Of a DNA stretch of 64,000 bases, positions 30,554 through 41,290 are shown piece after piece. Each line of letters opens with the position of its first letter. Position 1 is the stretch's first letter. The notes beneath the pieces were generated by a model. It worked only from the letters and a program-made list of their open reading frames with translations, was not told where the DNA came from and did not search any database. Origin of the DNA: Wolbachia endosymbiont (group A) of Bibio marci (GTDB taxonomy: Bacteria; Pseudomonadota; Alphaproteobacteria; Rickettsiales; Anaplasmataceae); assembly GCF_947251645.1 (NCBI RefSeq), contig NZ_OX366364.1:186001-250000 (forward strand), in the 5' to 3' direction. Both the position numbers and the translations under genes were made by a program.

Positions 30554-33349
30554 TCAAATCAATTCATCACTTTTATAGAACATCTCATTGAAATCATGTA
30601 GAGTTCCAAAATCCTGACCCTTGATAAATAGGTGATCATTAGCAACAACCATTACTTGCTCACGGTTATATCCACTGCCGTCATGGTACTTGCCACGTAC
30701 GGTATCATAAAAATTCTTTATATCATCATATATCACTTGCAGCTCCACCTTATACTTTCCCACTTCAAGAGGACTTCCTGTCCTTATTTTTAAGGGATAT
30801 TGTGAATTTGCAACACTGTTAGAAATTTCTGCTTCAATATCAGAATTTTTATCCATATTTTCTATCACACTTGCCATAACAGTTTCTTGTTCGTCTTCTA
30901 TTGGTTTTGCTTGTTTTTCAATTTTATTATTGCTACTTTCAGTTTCCACAGTGACTTTTCTTGTTTCCATATCTTTTTGAGCTTTCTCATTACTTTGCTT
31001 GCGTATTTCATCTCCATGCAATTTCTCCTGCAGGGCTTTTTCCATGTCAGCATAACCGTCACGATTGCTTTGCGAAGCTGGTTGATCTTCAACATAACTG
31101 CTGCTATCATCCGCTTGCATTTGATCTATATAGTTAGATTCTTCTTCCTGTATAGTATTTTTTGTGACTCCCTTAAGGTAATCAAGCATATCTTTTCCAG
31201 TCTTTTCCCAACTTGCAGCATCTGCATATTTTCTATCACTATTGATTACATCCTTTAATATTCTTCTATCATCTATCCATTGTTCAGCATGCTCAAATAG
31301 CGTCCATCCTTCATTACCATGAATATCAACATCAGCTCCATTCTTTATCAGGTACTTTACTTTGTCCAATTGCCCATGCCTTACTGCATGAATAAGTGGT
31401 GTCCAGCCTTCACTATCTCGAACATCAATATTTGCATTATTCTTTATTAAATATTCTAATATCTCTTGATTTCCTAAATTAACAGCAAAGTGTAAAGGTG
31501 CTAAACCGTAACTATCTTTAACATTAACATCTGCACCATGCTCTATTAGGTAATTTGCTACCTCTGTATTTTTTATGCTCATGGCAAAATGTAGTGGAGG
31601 TTTGCCAGAGCTAATATCACGAGTATTAATGTCTACATTGTGATCTATTAAGTATTTAGCTATCTCTGTATGTTTTAGTTCAATAGCATAATGTAGTAGT
31701 GTTTGAGCAGAGGTGTTTTTGACATTAAGATCTGCACCATGTTCAACTAAATTCTTAACTATTTCTGTATGTCCTAGCTTAACAGCAGTAAACAATAGAG
31801 GAGTATAACCTTTACTATTAGGATCTGCATTATGATCTAACAGATATTCCACTATTTCTGTATTATCTGAATAAATAGCACTTTGTAGTGGCGTTCTGGA
31901 ATAAGCATCCTGAATATTAGGATTTGCACCATGATCTACTAAGTATTTAGCTATCTCTGTATCTCCAGATTCAACAGCATAGTGTAAAGGTGTTTTGTAA
32001 TAAACATATTGAGTATTAGTTTTCTGATAATAATTGTCCTGAATATTAAGGTTCGCACCATTATCAATAAGGTATTTTGCTACTTCCGTATTTCCTGACT
32101 GAATAGCATAATGTAGTGGCGTTTGTCCGTTATGGTCTCTTGCATCAATATACGCATTGTGTTCTATAAGCGTTACTATCTTACTTAAATCTCCCAATGA
32201 AGCAGCAGAGTGCAAAAGTGTTGCACCGTTTTCATCTGCCTTATTTACATCTTCTATAACGTTTTTCTTACTATCCTCATCAACTACCCTTTTCTTCCTA
32301 GATTTAATTTCATTTCCTACCACAACTTCTTCGTCTATTTGTTCATCATCAATTGTAAATTCAGTACCTATCTGATTACTATCTTCCTCCAACTCATTAG
32401 ATAATTTTTCAGATAGCTGATCACCACTCAAATATGGTTCTTTTGAATATTTAGCGTAATTATAGGGATCAGTGCTGTCTGCTGAATAAAACCCACTTTC
32501 AAAGTCTGAGTAGAAGCTTTTATTGAGCACAAAGAATAAATTTTCATAATCAAGTAGCATGTCATAATCAGAACTAACACAATGCAAGAATTCACTATCT
32601 TCATAATCTGCTATATAGAATTTTTCGGAATCAAGGGTAATTTCATTTGTCCCCTTACCTTCTGCAGTAAACTGTAAAACTACTGCTGAACGCCCGTTAC
32701 CTACGTCATTACCTTTTACCACTTTAAACAAGGTAATTTCACCTTTTTCTATGAACTCCTTTAATTCCTCATTCTTTTGATCTAATTCTTCCTCTGCTTG
32801 TCTTTTCTCTCTTATCAATTTCTCCTCTTTTTCAGTAGCTTTATTTTGCAACTGTAAAAACATCTCTTGTGTGGTTAAGCTATTTGTGTTGCTTAAAAAA
32901 TTATCTAACACATTTGATGCAATTGGTGACAATTCACCGTGATCATCAAATACTTTTTCCTTTGCTTTATCATAGTGATTTGGGTTATAGATTGCATACA
33001 GAGGATAAAAACCATGATCTGCTATTGACGCCCCATCAGATGATAGTTCCATTGAGAATCCATAGTGATTAAGTGGAAGATTGGAAGTTAAATATCTACC
33101 GTTATCATCCCTAACGTATAGCTCGCTTCTACCATTGTGCTCACTATATTTATTGTAGTAGATATAAAAATTCTCATGGTTAAGATTGAAGTGATCATCT
33201 AGATTATCGAATTGAATTGTACTGCCAAGTTTCTCACGCAAAAGATTTTTGCTTTCATCTGTAAGCTTTATACGTGCAGAAAAGTAGTATCGATCTATAG
33301 GTTCGCCTTTTTCTATCTCAAAGTTCAAAGTAATCTTATCGTTGACCAT
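30554..33349 (-). CDS. Large ankyrin-repeat protein, effector candidate
   Basis: 931 residues from the ATG at 33349, which has GGAG seven bases upstream (a TTG four codons earlier is less likely). Domains: a beta-rich N-terminal region of about 370 residues of unknown fold with a coiled, Lys/Glu-rich stretch near 175-205; about ten ankyrin repeats from residue 375 to 705 (pattern TPLHYAIQSGNTEVAKYLIDNGAN); a charged low-complexity segment; and a C-terminal block of about 80 residues. No membrane segment. The repeats here are more diverged than those of the gene at 6-8 kb. Confidence 0.85.
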   Translation of the reverse strand: MVNDKITLNFEIEKGEPIDRYYFSARIKLTDESKNLLREKLGSTIQFDNLDDHFNLNHENFYIYYNKYSEHNGRSELYVRDDNGRYLTSNLPLNHYGFSMELSSDGASIADHGFYPLYAIYNPNHYDKAKEKVFDDHGELSPIASNVLDNFLSNTNSLTTQEMFLQLQNKATEKEEKLIREKRQAEEELDQKNEELKEFIEKGEITLFKVVKGNDVGNGRSAVVLQFTAEGKGTNEITLDSEKFYIADYEDSEFLHCVSSDYDMLLDYENLFFVLNKSFYSDFESGFYSADSTDPYNYAKYSKEPYLSGDQLSEKLSNELEEDSNQIGTEFTIDDEQIDEEVVVGNEIKSRKKRVVDEDSKKNVIEDVNKADENGATLLHSAASLGDLSKIVTLIEHNAYIDARDHNGQTPLHYAIQSGNTEVAKYLIDNGANLNIQDNYYQKTNTQYVYYKTPLHYAVESGDTEIAKYLVDHGANPNIQDAYSRTPLQSAIYSDNTEIVEYLLDHNADPNSKGYTPLLFTAVKLGHTEIVKNLVEHGADLNVKNTSAQTLLHYAIELKHTEIAKYLIDHNVDINTRDISSGKPPLHFAMSIKNTEVANYLIEHGADVNVKDSYGLAPLHFAVNLGNQEILEYLIKNNANIDVRDSEGWTPLIHAVRHGQLDKVKYLIKNGADVDIHGNEGWTLFEHAEQWIDDRRILKDVINSDRKYADAASWEKTGKDMLDYLKGVTKNTIQEEESNYIDQMQADDSSSYVEDQPASQSNRDGYADMEKALQEKLHGDEIRKQSNEKAQKDMETRKVTVETESSNNKIEKQAKPIEDEQETVMASVIENMDKNSDIEAEISNSVANSQYPLKIRTGSPLEVGKYKVELQVIYDDIKNFYDTVRGKYHDGSGYNREQVMVVANDHLFIKGQDFGTLHDFNEMFYKSDELI

Positions 33350-33791
33350 TGGTAGCTCCAAATATTGTATTAATTATTTTAATATTTATCAATCATACGG
33401 TCTGTACTATGAAAAATGTGTTAAATGTTAAGATTTTTTTGTGCACCTAGGTAAGGTAATTGCAATCTGTCATTTCAGTGCATAATGTACAACTGTATGA
33501 ACATTTGCTTTTGTTAAGGTAATTCACACAGCAAATGGTGTCATTCCAGCGCGTGACGCTGGAATCCAGCTTTCTATGCAACCTCATCAAAGACATTTAT
33601 TTAGTACAGATTAGCTACTTTTTACGCTCACCAAATCAGTTTGCTTGCTCACAACCTGGATGCCAGTGCCTATGACACCCTTCCTAGTGAAAGTTGCTCT
33701 CAAATCGCAATGTTCATGCAGTTGTGCACACAATACTAGAACCCAGAAAAAACATGTTTAGATTGGCTATTCGAACGACATTAGTTGTTAG
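33350..33791. other. Gap between two accessory genes, filled by palindromic repeats
   Basis: 442 bases without a gene. From about 33530 to 33725 it is a degenerate copy of the composite palindromic element, with GTGTCATTCCAGCGCGTGACG and ending in CAAATCACAATGTTCATGC. The rest is AT-rich. Confidence 0.6.
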
Positions 33792-35414
33792 TTACGCAGC
33801 TTTCATAACAGCTTCACTATTACAACATTTGTTTACTGCTATGTCCGTAAGGTATCCTACTGCACCACCCACTGCAGCACCTACAATTCCTGATAATACA
33901 GCAGTTGCAATTACTCCAATAGCAATAATCTCAGGTATAATTCCTATTGCAACTAATGTAGCTCCTACAGCACTAAATAATAATGCTAAACCTATTGTCC
34001 ATCCTCTTGCAGAAATTCCTAAAGGCTGTTTTTGTGGAGAATTACGTTTTGGGTTGCCTACTATAGGTGGCTGATTAATTTGCTTTTTCTGCTGAAAATT
34101 ATTGTTAGTTCCATTACTGACAGGTGTTTGTTGCAATGGAGCTGCACTGCCTGTAACCGTTTGTAGGCCACCATTTACTGGTTGCTTCTGTTGTGCAGAA
34201 GTTGGGGTAAATGGTTGTGTAGTGACATTGCTTGCAGTCGGTTGTTCTAAAATTTGCTCATTATCACAGTTAATAGCCACATTGCTACCCACTTTTGATT
34301 GAAATGATTCGGTAAACACTACACTGTAATCTACATCATCAATTATTGTTTCTGAAGTTAGATCTGGATTTTGATAGTAAGTTATAGTGGCATTAGATAT
34401 TTCGGGTCTACCTTTTATCGTTCTTTTTACTAGCTTTTTCTTTTCTATTTTGCACACATTAAACTGATCAGAAAAACTAAAAGTTAATTTATCTTTGAAT
34501 GTTTCTGCAAAATCGTCCACAAAACTATCTTTAAAAGCAATTGGAAGAAAAATATGCTTTCCACCTAGAAAGATCTCTCGGCCAAAGCGCTTATTAGGTG
34601 CTTTATTAATACGCTTATCCTCAAGCTCTCCAACCTCTTCGGTATCTAGATACATTATACCTTCAGCTATTTTTGGATTGATTTTATTAATCAAATTTCT
34701 GATATACTCTTTGTCTTCTTCATCCACTATAATAACTCTAATGTTAAATCTTTCACATCCGTATTCATTATCTATACTAGAATCTATCACCGATCCTCCA
34801 ATTCTATTGCCTAAAACAACCACTCGAATAGTAGATAATCTTTCATATGCTTCTTGCATGTTCTTGTCATTTAAAAGTGCTGTTGCTTTTTCTACAATGC
34901 TTTTATCTACACTACTTTTCTGATATTTTTTTAGGTATCTCTCCCTAAAGTTATCATAACCATCCCTATGGTGTTGTATTGCCTTATCTGCATAATTAAG
35001 TGCGGCAAGCAAATGCGAACTTTCATTATTAAGCCCAACTGTTGACACACTATTTTGACTCACCGTATTTGGGTAGAGGTAATGTCCGTTAGCCTTGTTT
35101 CTCACTTTCTCAAATATTAACTCACCTGCAACAACAGGTATTCCCCTTACTTTCATTTCATTTTTTGGTAGTAATTGGCCATTTGTAAAAGTAAATGCTG
35201 AAAAAAGTGCCCAAGCATTGGTACCGTGTGAAGCAAAAGTTCTCTTATCAATCACATTACTGCGTACATTCAATCTAATTTCAGGGTGTTCCCTTTTAAA
35301 TTCCTCACTTATCTCAAATAATTGTTTTCCCGACTCGCTTGGTCTTCTGTTCTGCATAAAGTTCTTATGAAGTTCAGAAAATTCTATTAGTTTCTGTATA
35401 TGAGCCTCTTGCAT
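33792..35414 (-). CDS. Membrane-anchored protein with an ADP-ribosyltransferase-like N-terminus, effector candidate
   Basis: About 540 residues; the ATG at 35414 has AGGA eight bases upstream (other in-frame starts lie 9 and 18 bases earlier). Near residue 63 is SHGTNAW, then a loop, then VSTVGLN and, 16 residues after the ST, Tyr in LAALNYAD. The order His-Gly-Thr, Ser-Thr, Ala-x-x-Tyr resembles the H-Y-E class of ADP-ribosyltransferases (diphtheria toxin type); I cannot point to the final Glu. Residues about 395-465 are Gln/Pro/Thr-rich. The C-terminus has two or three hydrophobic, Gly/Ala-rich helices. It may place an enzyme domain at a membrane. The enzymatic call is tentative. Confidence 0.5.
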   Translation of the reverse strand: MQEAHIQKLIEFSELHKNFMQNRRPSESGKQLFEISEEFKREHPEIRLNVRSNVIDKRTFASHGTNAWALFSAFTFTNGQLLPKNEMKVRGIPVVAGELIFEKVRNKANGHYLYPNTVSQNSVSTVGLNNESSHLLAALNYADKAIQHHRDGYDNFRERYLKKYQKSSVDKSIVEKATALLNDKNMQEAYERLSTIRVVVLGNRIGGSVIDSSIDNEYGCERFNIRVIIVDEEDKEYIRNLINKINPKIAEGIMYLDTEEVGELEDKRINKAPNKRFGREIFLGGKHIFLPIAFKDSFVDDFAETFKDKLTFSFSDQFNVCKIEKKKLVKRTIKGRPEISNATITYYQNPDLTSETIIDDVDYSVVFTESFQSKVGSNVAINCDNEQILEQPTASNVTTQPFTPTSAQQKQPVNGGLQTVTGSAAPLQQTPVSNGTNNNFQQKKQINQPPIVGNPKRNSPQKQPLGISARGWTIGLALLFSAVGATLVAIGIIPEIIAIGVIATAVLSGIVGAAVGGAVGYLTDIAVNKCCNSEAVMKAA

Positions 35415-35509
35415 ATTCACCATCCTAGCCAAATAAACTTACATAATACCAGTTTAACCCACAAAAATCAAGCAAACAAATCCTTAAAACAATGCTAAAC
35501 TCAATCACT

Positions 35510-37834
35510 ATGGCAAGAACAGTTGACGTATTACTACCACTTCCAATTGATCAGTTATTTTCATATGCAATTGAGGAAAATACTGAGATTTTACTTGGAG
35601 ATTACGTAGTGGTGCCATTCGGCAAAAAACGCTTAATCGGAATAGTTTGGAAATACAGTGATAAAAGTAACCGAGAATTAAAATTTATTGAGCAAAAAAT
35701 CGATTTACCAAATATTAGACCAAAATTGATCGCATTTGCAGAGTGGGTTGCGCAGTATAACTTAATACCTATTGGTATGCTTGCCAAAGTGATAATGGGA
35801 GGAGTGTTAAAAGTAAATCACATAGATAAATTAGTTTGTGCTAAGCAGAAGCAGGAAATAAGTGAAATAAGTTGCCAATTGAGCCCTGAACAGCAAGAAG
35901 CAAGTAGTAGAATAATAAGTAATCTAAATAAGTATTCAGTGACTTTGCTTGACGGCGAGACAGGATCTGGAAAAACGGAAGTTTATCTCTCTGTGATTGC
36001 ACAATTGATTAAGAATTACACTGCCGTTCCAAATGCTGCTCAAACTTTACCATCCCAGTGCCCAGAGACACAACTGTACGAACATTGTGATTTAGGTCCA
36101 CCAAGAGGGTGTCATCCGAGTAGCCTGACACTGGGATCCAGTTTTTCATATAACCTCATTACAAATGTTTATTTTAACTTAAGACCAATACCTAATTTAC
36201 AATCAAAATTCCTGGATTCCAGTGTCAAGCACTGGAATGACACCTTTGTACTCAAGGCAAAACCCACTGTAACATTTAGCATACCGTCTTTGCCACGTAC
36301 TAGTATGACACCAGAACGTGTTGAAATGACATCAGGAGAAGGTAATGCACAAGTTTTAATCCTCCTACCTGAAATTGTTTTAACTTCACAATTGGTAAAT
36401 CGTGTTCGCGGTCAGATATCAAAAAACTTAGTTGAATGGCACTCAGGACTCACTCCAAAAACTCGCCGGAATAATTGGCTTAATATAGCAAATGGAAATG
36501 CGCAGATAATTATTGGTGCACGATCAGCACTTTTTTTGCCTTATAAAAACCTAAAATTGATTATCGTTGATGAAGAGCACGACTCATCTTTTAAACAAGA
36601 ACAGGGAATTATATATAATGCTCGAGATATGGCGATAATCTTAGCCAAATTTGAAAATATTCCGATTATTTTATCATCAGCTACTCCACTGCTTGAAACA
36701 ATTCATCATGTTAAAAGCGGGAATTACAATCATGTAAAGCTAACTAAGCGATTCGGTGGTGCAGAATTGCCACTCATTAAAGTAGTGGATATGAGAAGCA
36801 ACAAGCAATGGATCTCCGATGAGCTTTTTGAAAGCATAAAACAAACCATAGAGAAAAAACAGCAGGTTATGCTTTTTCTAAACCGCAGAGGGTATGCACA
36901 ACTGGCAGTTTGTAAAAAGTGTGGATATAAAATTTCCTGCTTAAATTGTGCTGTTTGGCTTACATATCACAAGAAAAAAAATGCTCTTTTGTGCCATCAT
37001 TGCTCTTATCAATTGAAACTTCCAGAAAAATGCTCTAATTGCCAAAGTGAACAGCCATTGTCCCTCTACGGCATAGGAATTGAAAGGTTACTTGAAGAAA
37101 TGGTGAAATTAATACCAAACGCAAAAACTGCGATGATAAGCAGCGATCAGAAATCGGTTAGTAACGTAATTGACTTGGTACTGAAAGAAGAGGTGAACAT
37201 TATAATCGGCACACAAATAATTGCTAAGGGGCACAATTTTCCCAAATTAACTTTGGTTGGAGTAATAAATGCAGATTTGAGTCTCGAAAATTCTGATTTA
37301 AGAGCAGCGGAAAAGACGTATCAATTATTACACCAAGTTGCAGGCAGATCAGGAAGGTTTAATGAAAAAGGAATGGTAATAGTGCAAACCAATAACCCTG
37401 AAAGTTCAATAATAAAAGCATTGCTGCATCAAAAAAGGGACTCATTTTATGAAATTGAACTTAAGTCAAGACGTGAAGCCAAAATGCCACCATTTAGCAG
37501 ATTAATAGCGCTTATAATTTGTGGTAAGAATCAGATTGCGACACAAAAAGCAGCGAATGAAATAGTAAAATCTCTTCTCCGTCATCCAAGTAGCTCAACT
37601 ACTTGTATCCAGGAAGAAAATGTAGGTGCAGACAAAAAGGAATTTGAAATTCTTGGCCCATCACCAGCAGCGATAAATTTTTTAAATAATAAGTATCGGT
37701 ATAGGGTATTATTAAAAATACACAATAAGCACAGTCTATCCATACAAAAAAAGCTGAAATGTTGGATTAAAAATTGTAACTTGAATTCGAGTATTGCAGT
37801 GATAATAGATGTTGATCCTGTGAGTTTTTTTTAA
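35510..37834 (+). CDS. priA: Primosomal helicase PriA with two repeat-encoded inserts
   Basis: Restarts stalled replication forks. Walker A DGETGSGKTEVYL, DEEH box VDEEHDSSFKQEQG, and the zinc-binding Cys cluster CKKCGYKISCLNC plus CHHCSYQLKLPEKCSNC are intact. 774 residues from the ATG at 35510, longer than usual by about 110-120. The surplus lies at 36024-36345, between the Walker A helix and LILLPEIVLTSQL; it is encoded by the same palindromic repeat that fills intergenic gaps. A second short repeat lies at 37581-37620 in a C-terminal loop. Both keep the frame. The first ATG at 35492 is an alternative start. Confidence 0.92.
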   Translation: MARTVDVLLPLPIDQLFSYAIEENTEILLGDYVVVPFGKKRLIGIVWKYSDKSNRELKFIEQKIDLPNIRPKLIAFAEWVAQYNLIPIGMLAKVIMGGVLKVNHIDKLVCAKQKQEISEISCQLSPEQQEASSRIISNLNKYSVTLLDGETGSGKTEVYLSVIAQLIKNYTAVPNAAQTLPSQCPETQLYEHCDLGPPRGCHPSSLTLGSSFSYNLITNVYFNLRPIPNLQSKFLDSSVKHWNDTFVLKAKPTVTFSIPSLPRTSMTPERVEMTSGEGNAQVLILLPEIVLTSQLVNRVRGQISKNLVEWHSGLTPKTRRNNWLNIANGNAQIIIGARSALFLPYKNLKLIIVDEEHDSSFKQEQGIIYNARDMAIILAKFENIPIILSSATPLLETIHHVKSGNYNHVKLTKRFGGAELPLIKVVDMRSNKQWISDELFESIKQTIEKKQQVMLFLNRRGYAQLAVCKKCGYKISCLNCAVWLTYHKKKNALLCHHCSYQLKLPEKCSNCQSEQPLSLYGIGIERLLEEMVKLIPNAKTAMISSDQKSVSNVIDLVLKEEVNIIIGTQIIAKGHNFPKLTLVGVINADLSLENSDLRAAEKTYQLLHQVAGRSGRFNEKGMVIVQTNNPESSIIKALLHQKRDSFYEIELKSRREAKMPPFSRLIALIICGKNQIATQKAANEIVKSLLRHPSSSTTCIQEENVGADKKEFEILGPSPAAINFLNNKYRYRVLLKIHNKHSLSIQKKLKCWIKNCNLNSSIAVIIDVDPVSFF
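36024..36345 (+). repeat. Palindromic composite repeat inserted in frame within priA
   Basis: Includes CTGTACGAACATTGTGATTT at about 36075, identical to the terminal arm of the intergenic element at 41881, then ACACTGGGATCCAG, the TATAACCTCAT and AATGTTTATTTT block shared with 41970-42000, and CCTGGATTCCAGTGTCAAGC. It adds about 107 codons without a stop. Confidence 0.88.
37581..37620 (+). repeat. Short palindromic repeat in frame near the priA 3' end
   Basis: CATCCAAGTAGCTCAACTAC and TTGTATCCAG resemble the intergenic form seen at 53886-53912. It encodes roughly 13 residues in a variable loop before LGPSPAAI. Confidence 0.65.
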
Positions 37835-37843
37835 CGAGTTCCG

Positions 37844-38443
37844 TTAAGCCTTCTTGCCAATTACCACAACATTCTCACTGGGAAAAAAATAATCAGGTAC
37901 AGTCATATTTTTTGGTGCGGGCCCCCCAATTACTCGGCCTGATGTATCATAATATGAACCGTGGCAAGGACAGAACCAACCATTACCATCTCTTGTAGCA
38001 TGGTCAACCGGTACACACCCAAGATGTGTACATATTCCGATCATGATTAACCATTCATCTTTTCCTTCGCATACTCTTTGCTCGTCTGACTGAGGATCCC
38101 TCAGGTTCTTCACATTCACAGCTCTTGCAACCTCAATTTCTTGCTTTGTGCGTCTACGAATGAATACTGGTTTACCTTGCCACTTTATTTTTACTCCGTG
38201 TCCTTCCTGAATTCCAGACAAATTCACCTCCTCTGTGGAAGTTGCTAGAACTTCAGCAGAAGGATTCATAGACTTAACCAGTGGCCAAAGTCCACTTGCA
38301 GCTCCTATACCCGCCATAGCGCATGTAGTTAATGTTATAAAATCTCTCCTACCCTTATTTTTAGTAAGATCTTTAACAGGAGGTGTTTTTTTATCCTCTT
38401 TGTCTACCAGTGGTTTTTTATTTTTAGTTAATTTTTTGTCCAT
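37844..38443 (-). CDS. petA: Ubiquinol-cytochrome c reductase iron-sulfur (Rieske) subunit
   Basis: 199 residues. The Rieske cluster ligands are in CTHLGCVP and CPCHGSYYD. The N-terminus has a basic region with RRDF before a hydrophobic helix, as in Tat-exported Rieske proteins. It belongs to the cytochrome bc1 complex. The cytochrome b and c1 genes are not beside it here; priA follows convergently. Confidence 0.96.
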   Translation of the reverse strand: MDKKLTKNKKPLVDKEDKKTPPVKDLTKNKGRRDFITLTTCAMAGIGAASGLWPLVKSMNPSAEVLATSTEEVNLSGIQEGHGVKIKWQGKPVFIRRRTKQEIEVARAVNVKNLRDPQSDEQRVCEGKDEWLIMIGICTHLGCVPVDHATRDGNGWFCPCHGSYYDTSGRVIGGPAPKNMTVPDYFFPSENVVVIGKKA

Positions 38444-38529
38444 TGATCTTTACTTAGCCATAAGTATATATTTTAATTTAAATACTGCGTATTAATCAAC
38501 AAAAACTTGCGCTTTTTGTTTAACCTGTA

Positions 38530-41238
38530 CTACGGTTGAGAAGAGATAGAGTTTTCAACTTCAAAAATACTATCTTCAGTGGAATCAGGATCTTCAATTT
38601 TCGCTACTGACACCACTTTTTCTCTACTCTCTGTTTTAAACAGAGTGACTCCTTGAGTGCTGCGTCCTGCAATTCTAATCTCATTGACCGAAATGCGAAT
38701 TAACTTTCCTTTATCTGTAATAAGCATTATATTATCACCCTGCTCAACCGGAAAACTAGCAACAACATTACCGTTTCTGTTGGTAGTAAGAATATTGGTG
38801 ATACCAACACCACCCCTGTTAGTTATTCTGTACTCATATGCAGAAGTTCTTTTACCAAAGCCATTTTCGGTAATAGTTAATATAAACTCCTCATTCACTG
38901 CAAGTTTTAAGAATAATTCGTTATCTATTCCTAAATCATTCAAAGTCTTTTCCAATTTAGAATCAATGGAGTTATTAATTGCAGTCCCCAGTCTTTTTGC
39001 AAGTGGAACTTTTAAGTAAAGTTCTTTTGTTTCTGTTGCTACACCTATCCCATTTAATATGGTCATGGATATCACGCTGTCATTCTTTACAAGTTTGATA
39101 CCTCTTACGCCATCTGAATTGCGACTCTTAAATTGACGCACATCACTTACAACAAATCTGATACTTTTTCCAAGCGTTGTTGAAAGTAAAACATGATCAA
39201 TTTCATTGCATACTTTAACCGATATTAATTTGTCTCCTTCATCGAGCTTTATTGCTATTTTTCCATTGCTTGGAATATAGTGAAAGTCCGCTAAAGAGTT
39301 ACGCCTTATGTTTCCATAGGCAGTAGCAAAAACTATGTTTTGATTTTCGTCATTTTCACTTGGCAACGGCATTATATTAGTTATAGTTTCACCATCGCTA
39401 AGCGGAAATATGTTAACAAGCGCTCTTCCACGTGCAGTTGGTTCTGCAAGAGGCAACTTATAAACCTTTAATCTATAAACTCGGCCAATATTAGAAAAGA
39501 ATAAAAGGCTAGTGTGGGTATTTTCAACAAATAATTTTGTGATCACATCCTCTTCTTTTAACCCCTGTCCTAGCTTTCCTTTTCCACCACGATGCTGAGT
39601 TTTGTAGTGAGAAAGCTTCACACGCTTGACATAACCATTCATAGTTACGGTTATCACCATATCCTCTTGTGGAATTAGATCTTCAGCTTCAATGTCCGTA
39701 TCTGATTCCTCTATTGAAGTTTTTCGCGGCACAGCAAATCTGTTCTTTATTTCTTGTAAATTGTTTTTTATTTCCTTCATCAACTTCTCTTCTGAGCCAA
39801 GAAAAGCGATATATTCTTTTATCAGGTTGATCATTGAACTTAGCTCAGCTTCTAATTTGTCTTTTTCAAGGCCTGTTAAACGCTGCAGTTTCATATCAAG
39901 GATAGCCTTAATTTGTAGCTCAGTTAATCTATACACTCCATCTTTCAAAAAGCTTGCGCTATCTGAAATCAACTCAATAATAGTGTTGATTTCATTCGAA
40001 GTTTTCCATTCTTTATTTAAAAGTTCTCTACTTGCTTCCGCAGGATCTTTTGCACCGCGGATGATTTTTATCACTTCATCTATGCTGAGGACCGCAATGT
40101 AGAGCCCTATATATATATGAGCTTTTTCTCTCGTTTTTCTTAGACGAAATTCTGTTCTCCTGATTAATACTTCTTTTCTAAAATCAACAAAAGCAGCTAT
40201 GATTTCTTTTAATGACATCAAAGCAGGCTTGTTGTTGTTGAGGACTAAAGTGTTAACACTAAAACTACTTTTTAGTGGAGTTAGTCCCAATATTTGATTA
40301 AGTATAAAACTTGCTTCAGCATTTCTTCTGAGGTCAATTACTACTCTAATACCAGACTTATCGGACTCATCCCTAATTTCTGTTATGCCATCAATTCTTT
40401 TTTCTTTTACAAGTTCACCTATCTTCTCAATTAATTTTACTTTATTTACCTGGTAAGGTATTTCATCAATCACTATTGCTTGCCTATCTTGTGGCAGGTC
40501 TTCCATGTGAGTCTTGCCTTGCACAACAATTGATCCACGACCCGTTGCAAATGCTGATCTTATTCCAGACCTTCCAAGAATCGTTCCCCCAGTTGGGAAA
40601 TCCGGCCCTGGCATCACTTCAAGTAACTCATCCAAAGTAACTTCAGGATTATCTACATATAATATACAAGCATCTATTATTTCTCCAAGATTATGAGAAG
40701 GAATATTGGTTGCCATACCAACTGCAACACCACTTGCACCGTTTACCAGTAGATTCGGAAACTCTGCAGGCAGCACAACAGGCTCTGTTTCATTTCCATC
40801 GTAGTTTGGCCTAAAATTAACAGTATCTTCGTCAATATCATTTAGTAAAAAGTGTGACACCTTCTGAAGCCTTGCTTCTGTGTATCGCATTGAAGCTGGT
40901 GGATCTCCGTCTATTGAACCAAAGTTACCTTGCCCATCAATAAGTGGTAAAAGAAGAGAGAAATCTTGAGCCATTCTAACCAAGGAATCGTAAATAGCTG
41001 CATCACCATGTGGGTGATATTTCCCCATTACATCCCCTACTATACGAGCTGCTTTTTTATATGGCTTACCGGCATCGAATCCAGCTCTCGACATTGCATA
41101 TAATATGCGCCTATGAACAGGTTTAAATCCATCTCGCACGTCAGGTATAGCCCGGCTTATGATAACGCTCATTGCGTAGGAGAGATAAGAATCTTCCAGC
41201 TCTTTTACTATTGAGATTGGTACTATATTATCCTGCAT
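38530..41238 (-). CDS. gyrA: DNA gyrase subunit A
   Basis: 902 residues. Breakage-reunion domain with the active-site Tyr in [10 protein letters not shown] near residue 123, the quinolone-region block [13 protein letters not shown], and a C-terminal beta-pinwheel whose GyrA box [12 protein letters not shown] is typical of gyrase rather than topoisomerase IV. Downstream of the tRNA-Val gene on the same strand. Confidence 0.97.
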   Translation of the reverse strand: MQDNIVPISIVKELEDSYLSYAMSVIISRAIPDVRDGFKPVHRRILYAMSRAGFDAGKPYKKAARIVGDVMGKYHPHGDAAIYDSLVRMAQDFSLLLPLIDGQGNFGSIDGDPPASMRYTEARLQKVSHFLLNDIDEDTVNFRPNYDGNETEPVVLPAEFPNLLVNGASGVAVGMATNIPSHNLGEIIDACILYVDNPEVTLDELLEVMPGPDFPTGGTILGRSGIRSAFATGRGSIVVQGKTHMEDLPQDRQAIVIDEIPYQVNKVKLIEKIGELVKEKRIDGITEIRDESDKSGIRVVIDLRRNAEASFILNQILGLTPLKSSFSVNTLVLNNNKPALMSLKEIIAAFVDFRKEVLIRRTEFRLRKTREKAHIYIGLYIAVLSIDEVIKIIRGAKDPAEASRELLNKEWKTSNEINTIIELISDSASFLKDGVYRLTELQIKAILDMKLQRLTGLEKDKLEAELSSMINLIKEYIAFLGSEEKLMKEIKNNLQEIKNRFAVPRKTSIEESDTDIEAEDLIPQEDMVITVTMNGYVKRVKLSHYKTQHRGGKGKLGQGLKEEDVITKLFVENTHTSLLFFSNIGRVYRLKVYKLPLAEPTARGRALVNIFPLSDGETITNIMPLPSENDENQNIVFATAYGNIRRNSLADFHYIPSNGKIAIKLDEGDKLISVKVCNEIDHVLLSTTLGKSIRFVVSDVRQFKSRNSDGVRGIKLVKNDSVISMTILNGIGVATETKELYLKVPLAKRLGTAINNSIDSKLEKTLNDLGIDNELFLKLAVNEEFILTITENGFGKRTSAYEYRITNRGGVGITNILTTNRNGNVVASFPVEQGDNIMLITDKGKLIRISVNEIRIAGRSTQGVTLFKTESREKVVSVAKIEDPDSTEDSIFEVENSISSQP

Positions 41239-41290
41239 TTTCTATACTTTGATCGAAGTAATTAATAATACTAACATTTAGTTAAGCAAA

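Noticed and set aside
29254..35414. Cytoplasmic incompatibility factor genes (cifA/cifB)
   Set aside because: No pair of the right sizes and no nuclease or Ulp1-type protease motifs seen; no WO prophage genes in the window.
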